A DNA stretch of 64,000 nucleotides, from assembly GCF_025506335.1 (NCBI RefSeq), contig NZ_JANZYO010000001.1:528074-592073 (forward strand), in the 5' to 3' direction. Source of the stretch: Mumia quercus (GTDB lineage Bacteria > Actinomycetota > Actinomycetes > Propionibacteriales > Nocardioidaceae). The position numbers and the translations under genes are program-made. The notes under the pieces are model-generated. The model searched no databases and was not told where the DNA came from. It worked only from the letters and a program-made list of their open reading frames with translations. Shown one piece after another: positions 36,560 through 44,495 of the stretch (the first letter of the stretch is position 1; each line of letters opens with the position of its first letter).

Positions 36560-37906
36560 TCACCGGATCGCTGCGTAGCGGCGCAGCGCCTCCGCCCGCT
36601 CCTCTGCGTGGTCGACCAGAGGCGCCGGGTAGGTGACGGGTGGCTCCTCCATGTGCCACGGCTCGTGGACCCAGCGCGTGGGGACCTCGGCGAGCTCGGG
36701 GACCCACCGGCGGACGTAGGTGCCCTCGGGATCGAACGTCTTGCCCTGGGTGACGGGGTTGAAGACCCGGAAGTACGGCGCCGCGTCCGTGCCGCAGCCG
36801 GCCACCCACTGCCACCCGTGCTGGTTCGAGGCGAGGTCGAAGTCCACGAGATGGGTGGCGAAGTGCCGCGCGCCGTGCTGCCACTCCAGGTGCAGGTCCT
36901 TGACGAGGAAGCTGGCGACGACCATCCGGACGCGGTTGTGCATCCACCCCTGCGCGAGCAGCTGGCGCATCCCGGCGTCCACGAACGGGAAGCCCGTCCG
37001 TCCCTCCTTCCACGCCTGGAGGTCGCCGCCCGGCTGGTCATAGGCCATCGCGGCGAAGCCGGGCACCAGGTAGTCCCACGCGGAGTCCGGCCGCTGGTCG
37101 AGCACGTCGGCGTAGAACTCCCGGAAGGCGAGCTCGCGCCGGTACGCCTCGGCGCCCGCGCCGTCCCTGAGCTCGGCCAGCAGGGTGCGCGGGTGGATCT
37201 CGCCCCACCGCAGGTGGACCGACATCCGCGAGGTGCGGTCCTCGCCGGGAACGTCGCGCGCCGTCGCGTACTCCTCGAGGTCGTGCTCGGCGAACGCCCG
37301 CCATCTCCGCAGCGCCGCCGCCTCACCGGGCTGCGGGAGCGCGAGCCCGTCCGGCGCGACGACCTCCGGGATGCGGCGCGACGGCCCGCCTGGCGGCAGC
37401 CAGGGCACCTCGCGGACGCCGGGAGCAGGTGCGCGCCACCCGTGCTCGCGCCACGCCGCGTAGTACGGGGTGAAGACGCGGTAGCGTCCGCCGTCGCCCT
37501 TCGCGACCCGCCCCGGTGCGACCGCGTAGGGCGACCCGGTCCGGACCAGCGTCGCGCCGTGCTCGGCGAGGGCGTCGGCCACCGCGGCGTCGCGGCGTCG
37601 GGCGTACGGGGTGTGCTCGGCCGCGACGTGGACGCTCGATGCCCCGGCCCGGCGGGCCACGCGGGCGACCTCGACCGCCGGATCCCCCTCGACGACGTGC
37701 AGACCGGCCTCGCCGAGCCGCCCGGAGAGGTCGCGCAGAGAGCCGGCGAGGTAGGCACGGCGGGCCGGACCGGCGATCTCCCACAGCCGCGGGTCGAGGA
37801 CGAAGAGGGGGACGACGCCCCGAGGCCCGGCGGCGACCGCCTCCCGCAGGGCGGGGTTGTCACGCAGGCGCAGGTCGCGCCGGAACCACATCACCGAGGT
37901 CGGCAT
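36560..37906 (-). CDS. phr: Deoxyribodipyrimidine photolyase
   Basis: 448 residues of class I CPD photolyase. The antenna domain starts PTSVMWFRRDLRLRDNPAL; the FAD-binding C-terminal half contains YRRELAFREFYADVL, TGFPFVDAGMRQLLAQGWMHNRVRMVVASFLVKDLHLEW and FDLASNQHGWQWVAGCGTDAAPYFRVFNPVTQGKTFDPEGTYVRRWVPEL, including the Trp and Asn residues around FAD. It repairs UV pyrimidine dimers using blue light. ATG 37906 follows GAAG by 8 nt and gives the family start; the frame to 38005 has no support. It diverges from the DtxR-type regulator by 55 bp. Confidence 0.95.
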   Translation of the reverse strand: MPTSVMWFRRDLRLRDNPALREAVAAGPRGVVPLFVLDPRLWEIAGPARRAYLAGSLRDLSGRLGEAGLHVVEGDPAVEVARVARRAGASSVHVAAEHTPYARRRDAAVADALAEHGATLVRTGSPYAVAPGRVAKGDGGRYRVFTPYYAAWREHGWRAPAPGVREVPWLPPGGPSRRIPEVVAPDGLALPQPGEAAALRRWRAFAEHDLEEYATARDVPGEDRTSRMSVHLRWGEIHPRTLLAELRDGAGAEAYRRELAFREFYADVLDQRPDSAWDYLVPGFAAMAYDQPGGDLQAWKEGRTGFPFVDAGMRQLLAQGWMHNRVRMVVASFLVKDLHLEWQHGARHFATHLVDFDLASNQHGWQWVAGCGTDAAPYFRVFNPVTQGKTFDPEGTYVRRWVPELAEVPTRWVHEPWHMEEPPVTYPAPLVDHAEERAEALRRYAAIR

Positions 37907-37961
37907 CTGCCCATCTTCACGGGGGGCCGGCCTGTCTGCCCGATCTGGAACAATAGGTGCC

Positions 37962-38663
37962 GTGAGCGACCTGATCGACACCACCGAGATGTACCTGCGG
38001 ACCATCTACGAGCTCGAAGAAGAAGGCATCGTTCCTCTGCGCGCGCGCATCGCCGAGCGTCTTCACCAGAGCGGTCCGACGGTGAGCCAGACGGTCGCCC
38101 GGATGGAGCGTGACGGTCTGCTCACCGTCGAGGGCGACCGCCACCTCGAGCTCTCCGACCAGGGGCGCGCTCTGGCCACTCGCGTCATGCGCAAGCACCG
38201 GCTGGCCGAGCGGCTCCTCACCGACGTGATCGGTCTGGAGATCGAGTACGTCCACGAGGAGGCGTGCCGCTGGGAGCACGTCATCTCCGAGCAGGTCGAG
38301 CGCAAGCTCGTCGCGCTCCTCGAGCACCCCACCGAGTCGCCGTACGGTACGCCGATCCCAGGCCTGGGTGAGCTCGGTGACACCGACGAGGTCGCCGAGG
38401 CGTTCCTGGGCGACGGCGTGATGCACCTCACCGCCGCGCTGGCGGGCAACGGCGACGCGTCGCGCCTGGTGGTCCGTCGCATCGGCGAGGAGCTCCAGAA
38501 GGACACGACGGCGATGTCGGTGCTGCGCCGCGTCGGCGTCCTGCCCGGCAACGACGTCCTCGTCTCGCCTGCGCCCGACGGCGGCGTCGTCGTGGCCCGC
38601 GGCGGCGAGACGGCCGAGATCGATCCCGAGGCCGCGTCTCACATCTTCGTCGAGAGGCCGTGA
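37962..38663 (+). CDS. DtxR/IdeR-family metal-dependent regulator
   Basis: 233 residues in the three-domain arrangement: N-terminal winged helix (LIDTTEMYLRTIYELEEEGIVPLRARIAERLHQSGPTVSQTVARMERDGLLTVEGDRHLELSDQG), dimerisation/metal domain (VMRKHRLAERLLTDVIGLEIEYVHEEACRWEHVISEQVERKL, with the Met-10-like, Cys102 and His ligands in place) and a C-terminal SH3-like domain (residues about 150-230). It represses iron (or manganese) acquisition genes when metal is bound. The GTG start is 7 nt after AACAAT (37949-37954), consistent with leaderless translation. No metal-uptake gene is adjacent; it is probably the global regulator IdeR or a paralogue. Confidence 0.93.
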   Translation: MSDLIDTTEMYLRTIYELEEEGIVPLRARIAERLHQSGPTVSQTVARMERDGLLTVEGDRHLELSDQGRALATRVMRKHRLAERLLTDVIGLEIEYVHEEACRWEHVISEQVERKLVALLEHPTESPYGTPIPGLGELGDTDEVAEAFLGDGVMHLTAALAGNGDASRLVVRRIGEELQKDTTAMSVLRRVGVLPGNDVLVSPAPDGGVVVARGGETAEIDPEAASHIFVERP

Positions 38664-38777
38664 CCTGGCCTGGCGCGCCGAGCCGGACAAGTCCGTGCCG
38701 GGACGCGTAGCGGCTGGTTGGATGGTGTCGATGCGTCGGCGGTGACGCCGGCGGGTGCGACCACAGGGGGACCGTCG

Positions 38778-41156
38778 ATGAACCGAGCGCCGCGGCTGAC
38801 GCGTTCGCTCCTCACCGGCGTGGTCGTCGTGGCTGCCTGCGTCGTCGCCGCGGTCGCGGTGGTCGCCGTCCTCGCGCGCGGGTGGAGCATCGAGCCGTGG
38901 TGGCTGCTCAGCCTTCCCGCGATCGTCCTGGCGAGCGCAGCACCGCTCTACCTCGACCGGTACGACGACTGGCTCGTCGTCGGCACCGAGTCCTGCGTGC
39001 TGCTCTTCCTGTCGCTGACCGTCGACTGGCCGCAGGCGCTCCTGCTGTGGACCGGAGGCGTCGTCCTGGCGCAGGTGCTGGGGTTCCCTCGTAGCCGCAG
39101 GGTCTTCGACTCGGCGCTGTCGATCGTGTGCGGCGGTATCGCCGTCGCCGTCGTGGCGGCGCTCGACACCGGGACCTTCGGGTACGGCGAGGTGCTCACG
39201 CTCCTGCTCGCCTTCACGCTGGCCTTCGTCGTCGACATCGTGGCGTCGGTGCTGTGGGTGCACGACCTCTCGATGCCTCCCGGCGGTGCCCTCGCCTCGC
39301 GCACGTACGAGGTGCTCACGCTCTACGCCGTCTTCGTCGGCGTGAACGCGATGGGCTACGTGTGCGTGCTGCTCTACCGCACGGAGTCGCCGTGGACCCT
39401 GCTCGCGGTGGTCCCCGCGCTCGCGATCGTGTTCGTCGCCGTGACCGGCCTGACCCGCGAGCGGGAGACGGCGCGCCGCCTCAACGTGCTGTTCGAGACG
39501 GCCGGCGCGCTGCACTCGGCGTCCACCGAGGCGCAGGTGCTCACCGCACTCGACCTCGGCGTCCGCCAGCTCGGCAAGACCCCGGGCTCGGGGCTGCGCG
39601 CGGAGCTGCCGCACTCGGCAGACCTTCGCCGGCTGTTCATCTCCGGCGACGACGTCTTCTGGCTGGTGATCCAGACGACGACCAAGGACGGCCCGCCTCG
39701 CAGCACGCTCGGATGGGCTGAGGCGCTGGAGTCGATCGCTCAGCAGGCAGAGGAGGCCTTGTCCCGGATGCGGATGAACAGAGACCTGGTGGCCAACGCG
39801 CAGCGCGACCCTCTGACGAAGCTCAGCAACCGGTCCGTCTTCCTCGAGACGGTGGCCGCTGAGCTGGCGACCGTCGGCGCCGCCGGCCGCGAGGCCGCAC
39901 GCAGGTGCGCCGTCCTCTTCTGCGACCTCGACGGCTTCAAGCGGGTGAACGACCAGTTCGGGCACGCCGCCGGCGACGGGGCTCTGATCGAGGTGGCGAC
40001 GCGGCTGTCGTCCGAGCTGCCGCCCGACGTCCACCTCGCACGGCTGGGTGGGGACGAGTTCGCGATCCTCGTCTGCGGGGAGGGGGGCGAGCTGGGCATC
40101 GAGGCCGAGGCGCAGGAGGTCGCCGAGTCGGTGCGCGAGATCGTCGCGCGTCCGCTGCTCGTCGACTCGCGCTCGATCGACATCACCGTCAGCGTCGGGG
40201 TGGCCACGGCAGCAGCGCCCACCGTGGTGACGGGCTCGCTGGTCGACGCGGCTGCCGACCTCCTGCGCAACGCCGACATCGCGATGTACGCCGCAAAGCG
40301 TGCAGGAAGGGACAGGGTCGTGGTCTACAGTGCGGCGATGGGGGTCGAGCGGGTGCGCTCGCTCGAGCTGGTCGACAGGCTCCGGCGGGCGATCGACGAG
40401 CGTCGGCTGCGGGTCGTCTACCAGCCGATCGTCTCCGCGGTCGACCAGAGCCTGCTCGCCATCGAGGCGCTCGCACGCTGGACCGAGGACGGGGAGGTCA
40501 TCTCGCCAGCAGAGTTCATCCCGCTGGCCGAGGAAGCGGACCTCATCGAGTCGATCGGGACGCTCGTCCTCGAGCAGGTCTGCCACGACCGTCCGCAGCT
40601 GGACCGCGCGCTCGCACCCGACACGGCGATCGCCGTGAACCTCTCGGCGCCCCAGCTAGGGTCCTCCGCGTTCGTCGCGGCGGTCGAGCACGCCGTCGAG
40701 TCGCTGGCGCCGCACCCGCTGACCCTCGAGATCACCGAGACCGGCTGGATCAGCGAGGACCTCATGGCCTCAGGCGTGATGGAGCGGCTGCTCGCGCGCG
40801 GGGTCAGCTTCGCGGTCGACGACTTCGGGGTCGGCTTCTCCTCGCTCGAGCGACTCCGGCGCCTCCCGGTCCAGCTCCTCAAGTTCGACCGCTTCTTCTC
40901 CCAGGAGATCGACACCGAGCCCCAGAGCGCGGCCGTGCTCGCGTCGATGCTAGAGATGGCGGCGGCACTGCACCTCAAGACCGTCGTCGAGGGCATCGAG
41001 CGCCAGTCGCAGGTCGAAGCGGTCCGGGCGAACGCGCCGGGCGACGGTGCCGAGCTGGCCTTCCAGGGCTACTACTTCGGAGGGCCGATGAGCCCCGCGA
41101 CCCTCGTACGATGGGTGGCCCAACGCTCGCGGACGGCGTCGCTGCGGCGCCGGTGA
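38778..41156 (+). CDS. Membrane GGDEF-EAL c-di-GMP enzyme
   Basis: 792 residues. The N-terminal 230 residues contain about seven transmembrane helices (MHYT/MASE-like sensor, none matching a named type), followed by a GAF-like linker (ETAGALHSASTEAQVLTALDLGV). The GGDEF domain has intact LGGDEF at 424-428, preceded by RDPLTKLSNR. The EAL domain has EAL at 563-565 (AIEALARW), NLSAPQL, EITETGW, and DDFGVGFSSLERLRRLPVQLLKFDR, so both catalytic sites look complete. It may make and degrade c-di-GMP at the membrane. ATG 38778 follows AGGGGG by 8 nt; an upstream in-frame ATG at 38718 lacks a site. No known effector is nearby. Confidence 0.93.
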   Translation: MNRAPRLTRSLLTGVVVVAACVVAAVAVVAVLARGWSIEPWWLLSLPAIVLASAAPLYLDRYDDWLVVGTESCVLLFLSLTVDWPQALLLWTGGVVLAQVLGFPRSRRVFDSALSIVCGGIAVAVVAALDTGTFGYGEVLTLLLAFTLAFVVDIVASVLWVHDLSMPPGGALASRTYEVLTLYAVFVGVNAMGYVCVLLYRTESPWTLLAVVPALAIVFVAVTGLTRERETARRLNVLFETAGALHSASTEAQVLTALDLGVRQLGKTPGSGLRAELPHSADLRRLFISGDDVFWLVIQTTTKDGPPRSTLGWAEALESIAQQAEEALSRMRMNRDLVANAQRDPLTKLSNRSVFLETVAAELATVGAAGREAARRCAVLFCDLDGFKRVNDQFGHAAGDGALIEVATRLSSELPPDVHLARLGGDEFAILVCGEGGELGIEAEAQEVAESVREIVARPLLVDSRSIDITVSVGVATAAAPTVVTGSLVDAAADLLRNADIAMYAAKRAGRDRVVVYSAAMGVERVRSLELVDRLRRAIDERRLRVVYQPIVSAVDQSLLAIEALARWTEDGEVISPAEFIPLAEEADLIESIGTLVLEQVCHDRPQLDRALAPDTAIAVNLSAPQLGSSAFVAAVEHAVESLAPHPLTLEITETGWISEDLMASGVMERLLARGVSFAVDDFGVGFSSLERLRRLPVQLLKFDRFFSQEIDTEPQSAAVLASMLEMAAALHLKTVVEGIERQSQVEAVRANAPGDGAELAFQGYYFGGPMSPATLVRWVAQRSRTASLRRR

Positions 41157-41209
41157 GGCGCGGGACTCGTACGGGCGGGGGATTTCGAGGCGTTTGGCAT
41201 GCTGGGGGA

Positions 41210-41761
41210 ATGGGGCGGTCACGAGTGAAGAGCGGACTCCGCGGATTCCTGTCCTGGCTGCGTCTGACCGGTCTCGAGCTGGTCGGGTGGCTGCTCGTCG
41301 TCGCCGGCATCGCGGCCCTGGTGCTCCCAGGCCCGGGCCTGCTCATGATGGTCGCCGGCCTCGCGATCCTGTCCAACCGCTACGAGTGGGCGAACCGCCG
41401 TGTGGAGCCCATCAAGGCGAGGGCGTTCGACGCCGCGCGCTACGGGGTGGCGACCTGGCCGCGCATCATGCTGAGCGTGCTCGGTGCGTTCTCGGTGATG
41501 ACGATGGGTGTCATCTGGTGGATCGGCCCGAAGGTCCCCGAGATCGGCCCCTTCGGTGACGAGCTCCCCTTCAACGGGTGGGCGACAGGTCTCAGCATGA
41601 TGCTGTCGTCGCTCATCGCGCTCGGGCTCGTGGTCTACAGCGTGAAACGGTTCCGCTACGAGGAGGACGACCAGCCCTTCGACGTGATCGACGACGAGCT
41701 GGTCGACGCGCTCTCAGACGCGGAAGGGGAGCCGGAGCCCGGCCCCACCGACCGCGTCTGA
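41210..41761 (+). CDS. PGPGW/TIGR02611-family membrane protein
   Basis: 183 residues with three to four hydrophobic helices. The first is LELVGWLLVVAGIAALVLPGPGLLMMVAGLAILSNRYEWANR, holding the PGPG motif and the following LA-LS-RYEWA signature of the TIGR02611 family. Helices near 85-105 (MLSVLGAFSVMTMGVIWWIG) and 130-150 follow, and the tail is acidic (DDELVDALSDAEGEPEP). The function is unknown. ATG 41210 is 6 nt after CATGCT (41198-41203), a leaderless arrangement. It follows a GGDEF-EAL gene by 53 bp in the same direction. Confidence 0.85.
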   Translation: MGRSRVKSGLRGFLSWLRLTGLELVGWLLVVAGIAALVLPGPGLLMMVAGLAILSNRYEWANRRVEPIKARAFDAARYGVATWPRIMLSVLGAFSVMTMGVIWWIGPKVPEIGPFGDELPFNGWATGLSMMLSSLIALGLVVYSVKRFRYEEDDQPFDVIDDELVDALSDAEGEPEPGPTDRV

Positions 41762-41791
41762 GCGCGGGCAAGCTGCTCGTACGAGGATGGG

Positions 41792-42136
41792 TCAGCGCCA
41801 GAGGACGGCGATGAAGACGTTCAGGACGGCGAGACCGCCGACGGCGTGGGCCATCCAGACGGGCGCGCGGTCGCCCTTGCGCGTCGCGACGACAGCGAGG
41901 ACGGTCACGGCGAGGGCCACGACGAGCTTGACGCCGATCTTGGTGTGGTCGACCGGCAGGTCGTCCATCTCACGGACGCCGACGAGGAGGATCCCGGTGA
42001 CGAGCGCGGTGGCGGCTGCGTGCCACACGCCCTTCGCGATCGGGACCGGCGTCCGCAGGCGCGAGGCCCATGCGCCGATCACGAAAGCCCAGGCGAGCAT
42101 GTGGAAGACCAGCAGGACGAGACGCAGCGTTTCCAT
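41792..42136 (-). CDS. Small four-helix membrane protein
   Basis: 114 residues with four hydrophobic helices: METLRLVLLVFHMLAWAFVIGAW, VWHAAATALVTGILLVGV, TKIGVKLVVALAVTVLAVVAT and VGGLAVLNVFIAVLWR. A His in helix 1 and another before helix 2 (KGVWHAA) could ligate haem, as in CopD-like or cytochrome-b561-like proteins, but no family motif is convincing. It diverges from the PCMT gene with 21 bp between starts, where a GATACT -10 box drives the rightward gene. Function unknown. Confidence 0.75.
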   Translation of the reverse strand: METLRLVLLVFHMLAWAFVIGAWASRLRTPVPIAKGVWHAAATALVTGILLVGVREMDDLPVDHTKIGVKLVVALAVTVLAVVATRKGDRAPVWMAHAVGGLAVLNVFIAVLWR

Positions 42137-42157
42137 GGGTCGAAGATACTGGGGAGC

Positions 42158-42724
42158 ATGGGGGACGCGGTCACCGAGGTGATGTCCGACGTGCGGCGGG
42201 AGGAGTTCCTGCCCGACGACCAGAAGGCGCTGGCCGACCTGGACGGTCCGCTGCCGATCGGGTGGGGGCAGACCAGCTCGCAGCCCCGCACGGTCGAGGC
42301 GATGCTGCGTCTGCTCGACGTCGTGACCGGCATGCGTGTGCTCGACGTGGGCGCGGGCTCAGGGTGGACGACGGCGCTCCTGGCACGCCTGGTCGGCCCC
42401 GCCGGCGAGGTCGTCGGCGTGGAGGTGGTGCCCGAGCTGCGTGAGCGCGCTGCTCGTACGCTCGAGCGGCTGGGGGTGGCTCAGGCGCGAGTCGAGCTCG
42501 CGGGGGAGACCCTCGGCTGGCCGGAGGGGGCTCCCTACGACCGCATCCTCGTGTCGGCGCAGGCGCGCTCGCTCCCGACCCCGCTCGTCGACCAGCTGGC
42601 GCCCGGCGGGGTCCTCGTCGTCCCGGTCCGCGGGAAGATGACGCGGGTGGTGCGCGACGCCGACGGCGAGGCGCGCGCCAGCGAGCACGGGTCGTACCGT
42701 TTCGTGCCGTTGATCGGCTGGTGA
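42158..42724 (+). CDS. Protein-L-isoaspartate O-methyltransferase-like protein
   Basis: 188 residues. SAM motif I is VLDVGAGSGWTTALLARLVG, post-I is VGVEVVPELRERAARTL, and motif II is PYDRILVSAQARSLPTPLVDQLAPGGVLVVPV, all typical of PCMT. The upstream region PLPIGWGQTSSQPRTVEAMLRLL contains the substrate/SAM-contact motif (IG-GQTIS in the standard enzyme, here WGQTSS). It is slightly short relative to the 208-residue E. coli enzyme. It repairs isoaspartyl residues in aged proteins; specificity in this short actinobacterial form is untested. ATG 42158 is 7 nt after GATACT (42145-42150). Confidence 0.87.
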   Translation: MGDAVTEVMSDVRREEFLPDDQKALADLDGPLPIGWGQTSSQPRTVEAMLRLLDVVTGMRVLDVGAGSGWTTALLARLVGPAGEVVGVEVVPELRERAARTLERLGVAQARVELAGETLGWPEGAPYDRILVSAQARSLPTPLVDQLAPGGVLVVPVRGKMTRVVRDADGEARASEHGSYRFVPLIGW

Positions 42725-42748
42725 GGGTGCCCGATAGTCTTGCCGTGC

Positions 42749-42821
42749 GCCCCCGTAGCTCAGGGGATAGAGCACCGCTCTCCTAAAGCGGGTGTCGCTG
42801 GTTCGAATCCAGCCGGGGGCA
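42749..42821 (+). tRNA. tRNA-Arg (CCT)
   Basis: A 73-nt cloverleaf: acceptor GCCCCCG/CGGGGGC, D arm with GCTCAGGGGATAGAGC, anticodon stem-loop CCGCT-CTCCTAA-AGCGG with anticodon CCT (reads AGG), T arm GCTGGTTCGAATCCAGC, discriminator A. The CCA end is not encoded. It lies 3 bp from the 3' end of the frameshifted GNAT gene. Confidence 0.97.
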
Positions 42822-42823
42822 CG

Positions 42824-43320
42824 TCAGGCGCGCGGCAGCGGCCGGTACATCACGTGCAGGCCCACGAGCCCGTGCACGGCGTGGTCGAACGCCTCGGGGA
42901 CGGTGCCGACTACCTCGAACCCGAGGCTCCGCCAGAGGCGTACCGCAGCGGTGTTGGTCTCGACGACCGCGTTGAACTGGACGCCTCGGTAGCCCTCGCG
43001 GGTCGCCCACGCGAGCATGTCCTCGCCGAGCATCCGCCCGACGCCGCCGCGCCGACCTGCGGGGGCGACCATGAAGCTCGCCGTCGCCACGTGAGCACCG
43101 CGGCCGGGCCGGTTCGGCCCCATCTTCGCCGAGCCGAGGACGTTCCGTCGCTGTCGACGACGACGGTCGTACGCCCGGGAGGCTGCTCCATCCAGAGCGC
43201 ACGAGCCGAGGGGGCGTCCAGGTCGAGCGGGTACGCGTACGAGTCGCCCGCCGCCACGATCTCGGCGAAGAACGGCCAGATCTTGTCCCAGTCGGCGTCG
43301 GAGGCGTCGCGGATCTGCAT
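42824..43320 (-). pseudogene. GNAT N-acetyltransferase, frameshifted
   Basis: Translation starts well (MQIRDASDADWDKIWPFFAEIVAAGDSYAYPLDLDAP...RTTVVVDSDG), then the reading frame is lost near 43140-43146 and the rest of the domain continues one frame over: KMGPNRPGRGAHVATASFMVAPAGRRGGVGRMLGEDMLAWA...NTAAVRLWRSLGFEVVGTVPEAFDHA, with a normal acetyl-CoA loop (RRGGVGRML). Total length is 497 nt, one base short of 166 codons, so a single base is missing in DSDG(N)VLGSAK. This is either a recent mutation or a sequencing error. The ATG overlaps the stop of the LLM oxidoreductase gene (43320), so the two form an operon. Confidence 0.8.
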
Positions 43321-44354
43321 CAGGCCATCATGTCGTGCACCAGCGGGGCGACCTGCGTCCCGTACAGCTCGATGCACCGCATCAGCTGGTCGTGACGCAT
43401 CGCGCCGTTGGCGTACTTCATGTCGAAGCGGCTCACACCGAGCGCGGCGGCGTTGCGCGCGATCTTGCGCGCGACCGTCTCCGGCGAGCCCACGTAGAGC
43501 GCGCCCTCGGGCCCGGCCGCCTGGAGGAACTCGTTGCGGGTCGCGGGCGGCCAGCCGCGCTCGCTGCCGATCTGGTTGCGCTGCGCCATCCAGTGGTCGT
43601 ACAGCTCCTCGCGGGCCTGCTCGTCGGTCTCGGCGACGTAGCCGGGGGAGTGCATCCCGACCGGCAGGGGCTCCGCCCCGTCCTTCTCGAGGTTCTCGCG
43701 GTAGAAGTCCGCGTACGGCACGAACTGCAGCGGCGGGCCGCCGATGATCGCGAGCATCATCGGGAGCCGGTAGTGGACCGCGCGCAGGACGGACTGCGGC
43801 GTCCCGCCGACCCCGATCCAGGTCGTGAGGCGTCCTGACTCGGTCGGCGGGTAGACCGGCTGGTCCTTCAGCGGCGGTCGCGTCGTGCCGGACCACGTCA
43901 CCGGCTGCTCGTCCAGGAGGGCGACGAAGAGGTCGAGCTTCTCGTTGAACAGCACCTCGTAGTCGCCCAGGTCGAACCCGAAGAGCCCGAAGGACTCGGT
44001 GAACGAGCCCCGGCCGAGGATCACCTCCGCCCGGCCGTGCGACAGCGCGTCGAGCGTCGCGAACCGCTCGTACACGCGGATCGGGTCGTCGGAGCTCAGC
44101 ACGGTCACCGCCGAGCCGAGCCGGATGCGTTCGGTCTTGCCCGCAAGGGTGGCGAGCACGACGTCGGGAGCCGTGATCGAGAAGTCGGCGCGATGGTGCT
44201 CGCCGAGGCCGAGGAAGGCCAGCCCCACCTCGTCCGCGAGCACGCCCTGCTCGACCACCTGCCGCAGCACCTCGGGTGCGGGGACCGGTTGCCCGTCCGC
44301 ATCCGCGCTGATGTCACCGAACGTGTCGTGGCCGAGCTCGAGAGGTGTGATCAC
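43320..44354 (-). CDS. LLM-class flavin/F420-dependent oxidoreductase
   Basis: 344 residues of the bacterial luciferase-like (LLM) superfamily: LGLGEHHRADFSITAPDVVLATLAGKTERIRLGSAVTVLSSDDPIRVYERFATLDALSHGRAEVILGRGSFTESFGLFGFDL, then WIGVGGTPQSVLRA and GTRNEFLQ-like segments with TIM-barrel spacing. The close relative group is the FMN- or F420-dependent monooxygenases of actinobacteria; the cofactor cannot be fixed from sequence alone. GTG 44354 is 7 nt after TACCGT (44362-44367, minus strand), a leaderless start, and gives the VITPLELGHDTFGDIS beginning seen in the family. The frame to 45845 crosses real genes on the other strand. The downstream GNAT is co-transcribed. Confidence 0.92.
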   Translation of the reverse strand: MITPLELGHDTFGDISADADGQPVPAPEVLRQVVEQGVLADEVGLAFLGLGEHHRADFSITAPDVVLATLAGKTERIRLGSAVTVLSSDDPIRVYERFATLDALSHGRAEVILGRGSFTESFGLFGFDLGDYEVLFNEKLDLFVALLDEQPVTWSGTTRPPLKDQPVYPPTESGRLTTWIGVGGTPQSVLRAVHYRLPMMLAIIGGPPLQFVPYADFYRENLEKDGAEPLPVGMHSPGYVAETDEQAREELYDHWMAQRNQIGSERGWPPATRNEFLQAAGPEGALYVGSPETVARKIARNAAALGVSRFDMKYANGAMRHDQLMRCIELYGTQVAPLVHDMMA

Positions 44355-44456
44355 GACCACGACGGTATCGGGGGAACCAACAGGGGGCGCAATGCGTTGC
44401 ACCGGACAAGGCCTACCCCCTACCCGAGTGAGAGACATGAGCTCAGGCAGTACGAA

Positions 44457-44486
44457 CCCCCTTCCGGCGTGTCCACCGGGAGGGGG
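44457..44486 (+). promoter_or_regulatory. Hairpin in the leader of first CNNM pair
   Basis: CCCCCTTCCGG (44457-44467) pairs with CCGGGAGGGGG (44476-44486; one G-T pair). It ends directly before the GAGGGG ribosome-binding site of the gene at 44496, and its right arm itself resembles a Shine-Dalgarno. It could modulate translation; no known riboswitch core was recognised in the 140-bp leader (44355-44495). Confidence 0.4.
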
Positions 44487-44495
44487 TGAGGGGAC

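Noticed and set aside
33497-38113. A 1538-codon plus-strand open frame
   Set aside because: It runs antisense or out of frame through five well-identified genes (USP-like protein, GH13, thioesterase, photolyase, DtxR); it is a GC-rich shadow with no domain.
37917-40586. An 889-codon minus-strand open frame
   Set aside because: Antisense to the DtxR and GGDEF-EAL genes, low complexity and without any recognisable domain.
42749-43320. Integration site of a mobile element at tRNA-Arg
   Set aside because: No integrase, direct repeat of the tRNA 3' end or anomalous composition is present beside it.
44355-44495. M-box or yybP-ykoY metal riboswitch before the CNNM operon
   Set aside because: The conserved cores of these riboswitches were not found; only a hairpin and a ribosome-binding site are visible.
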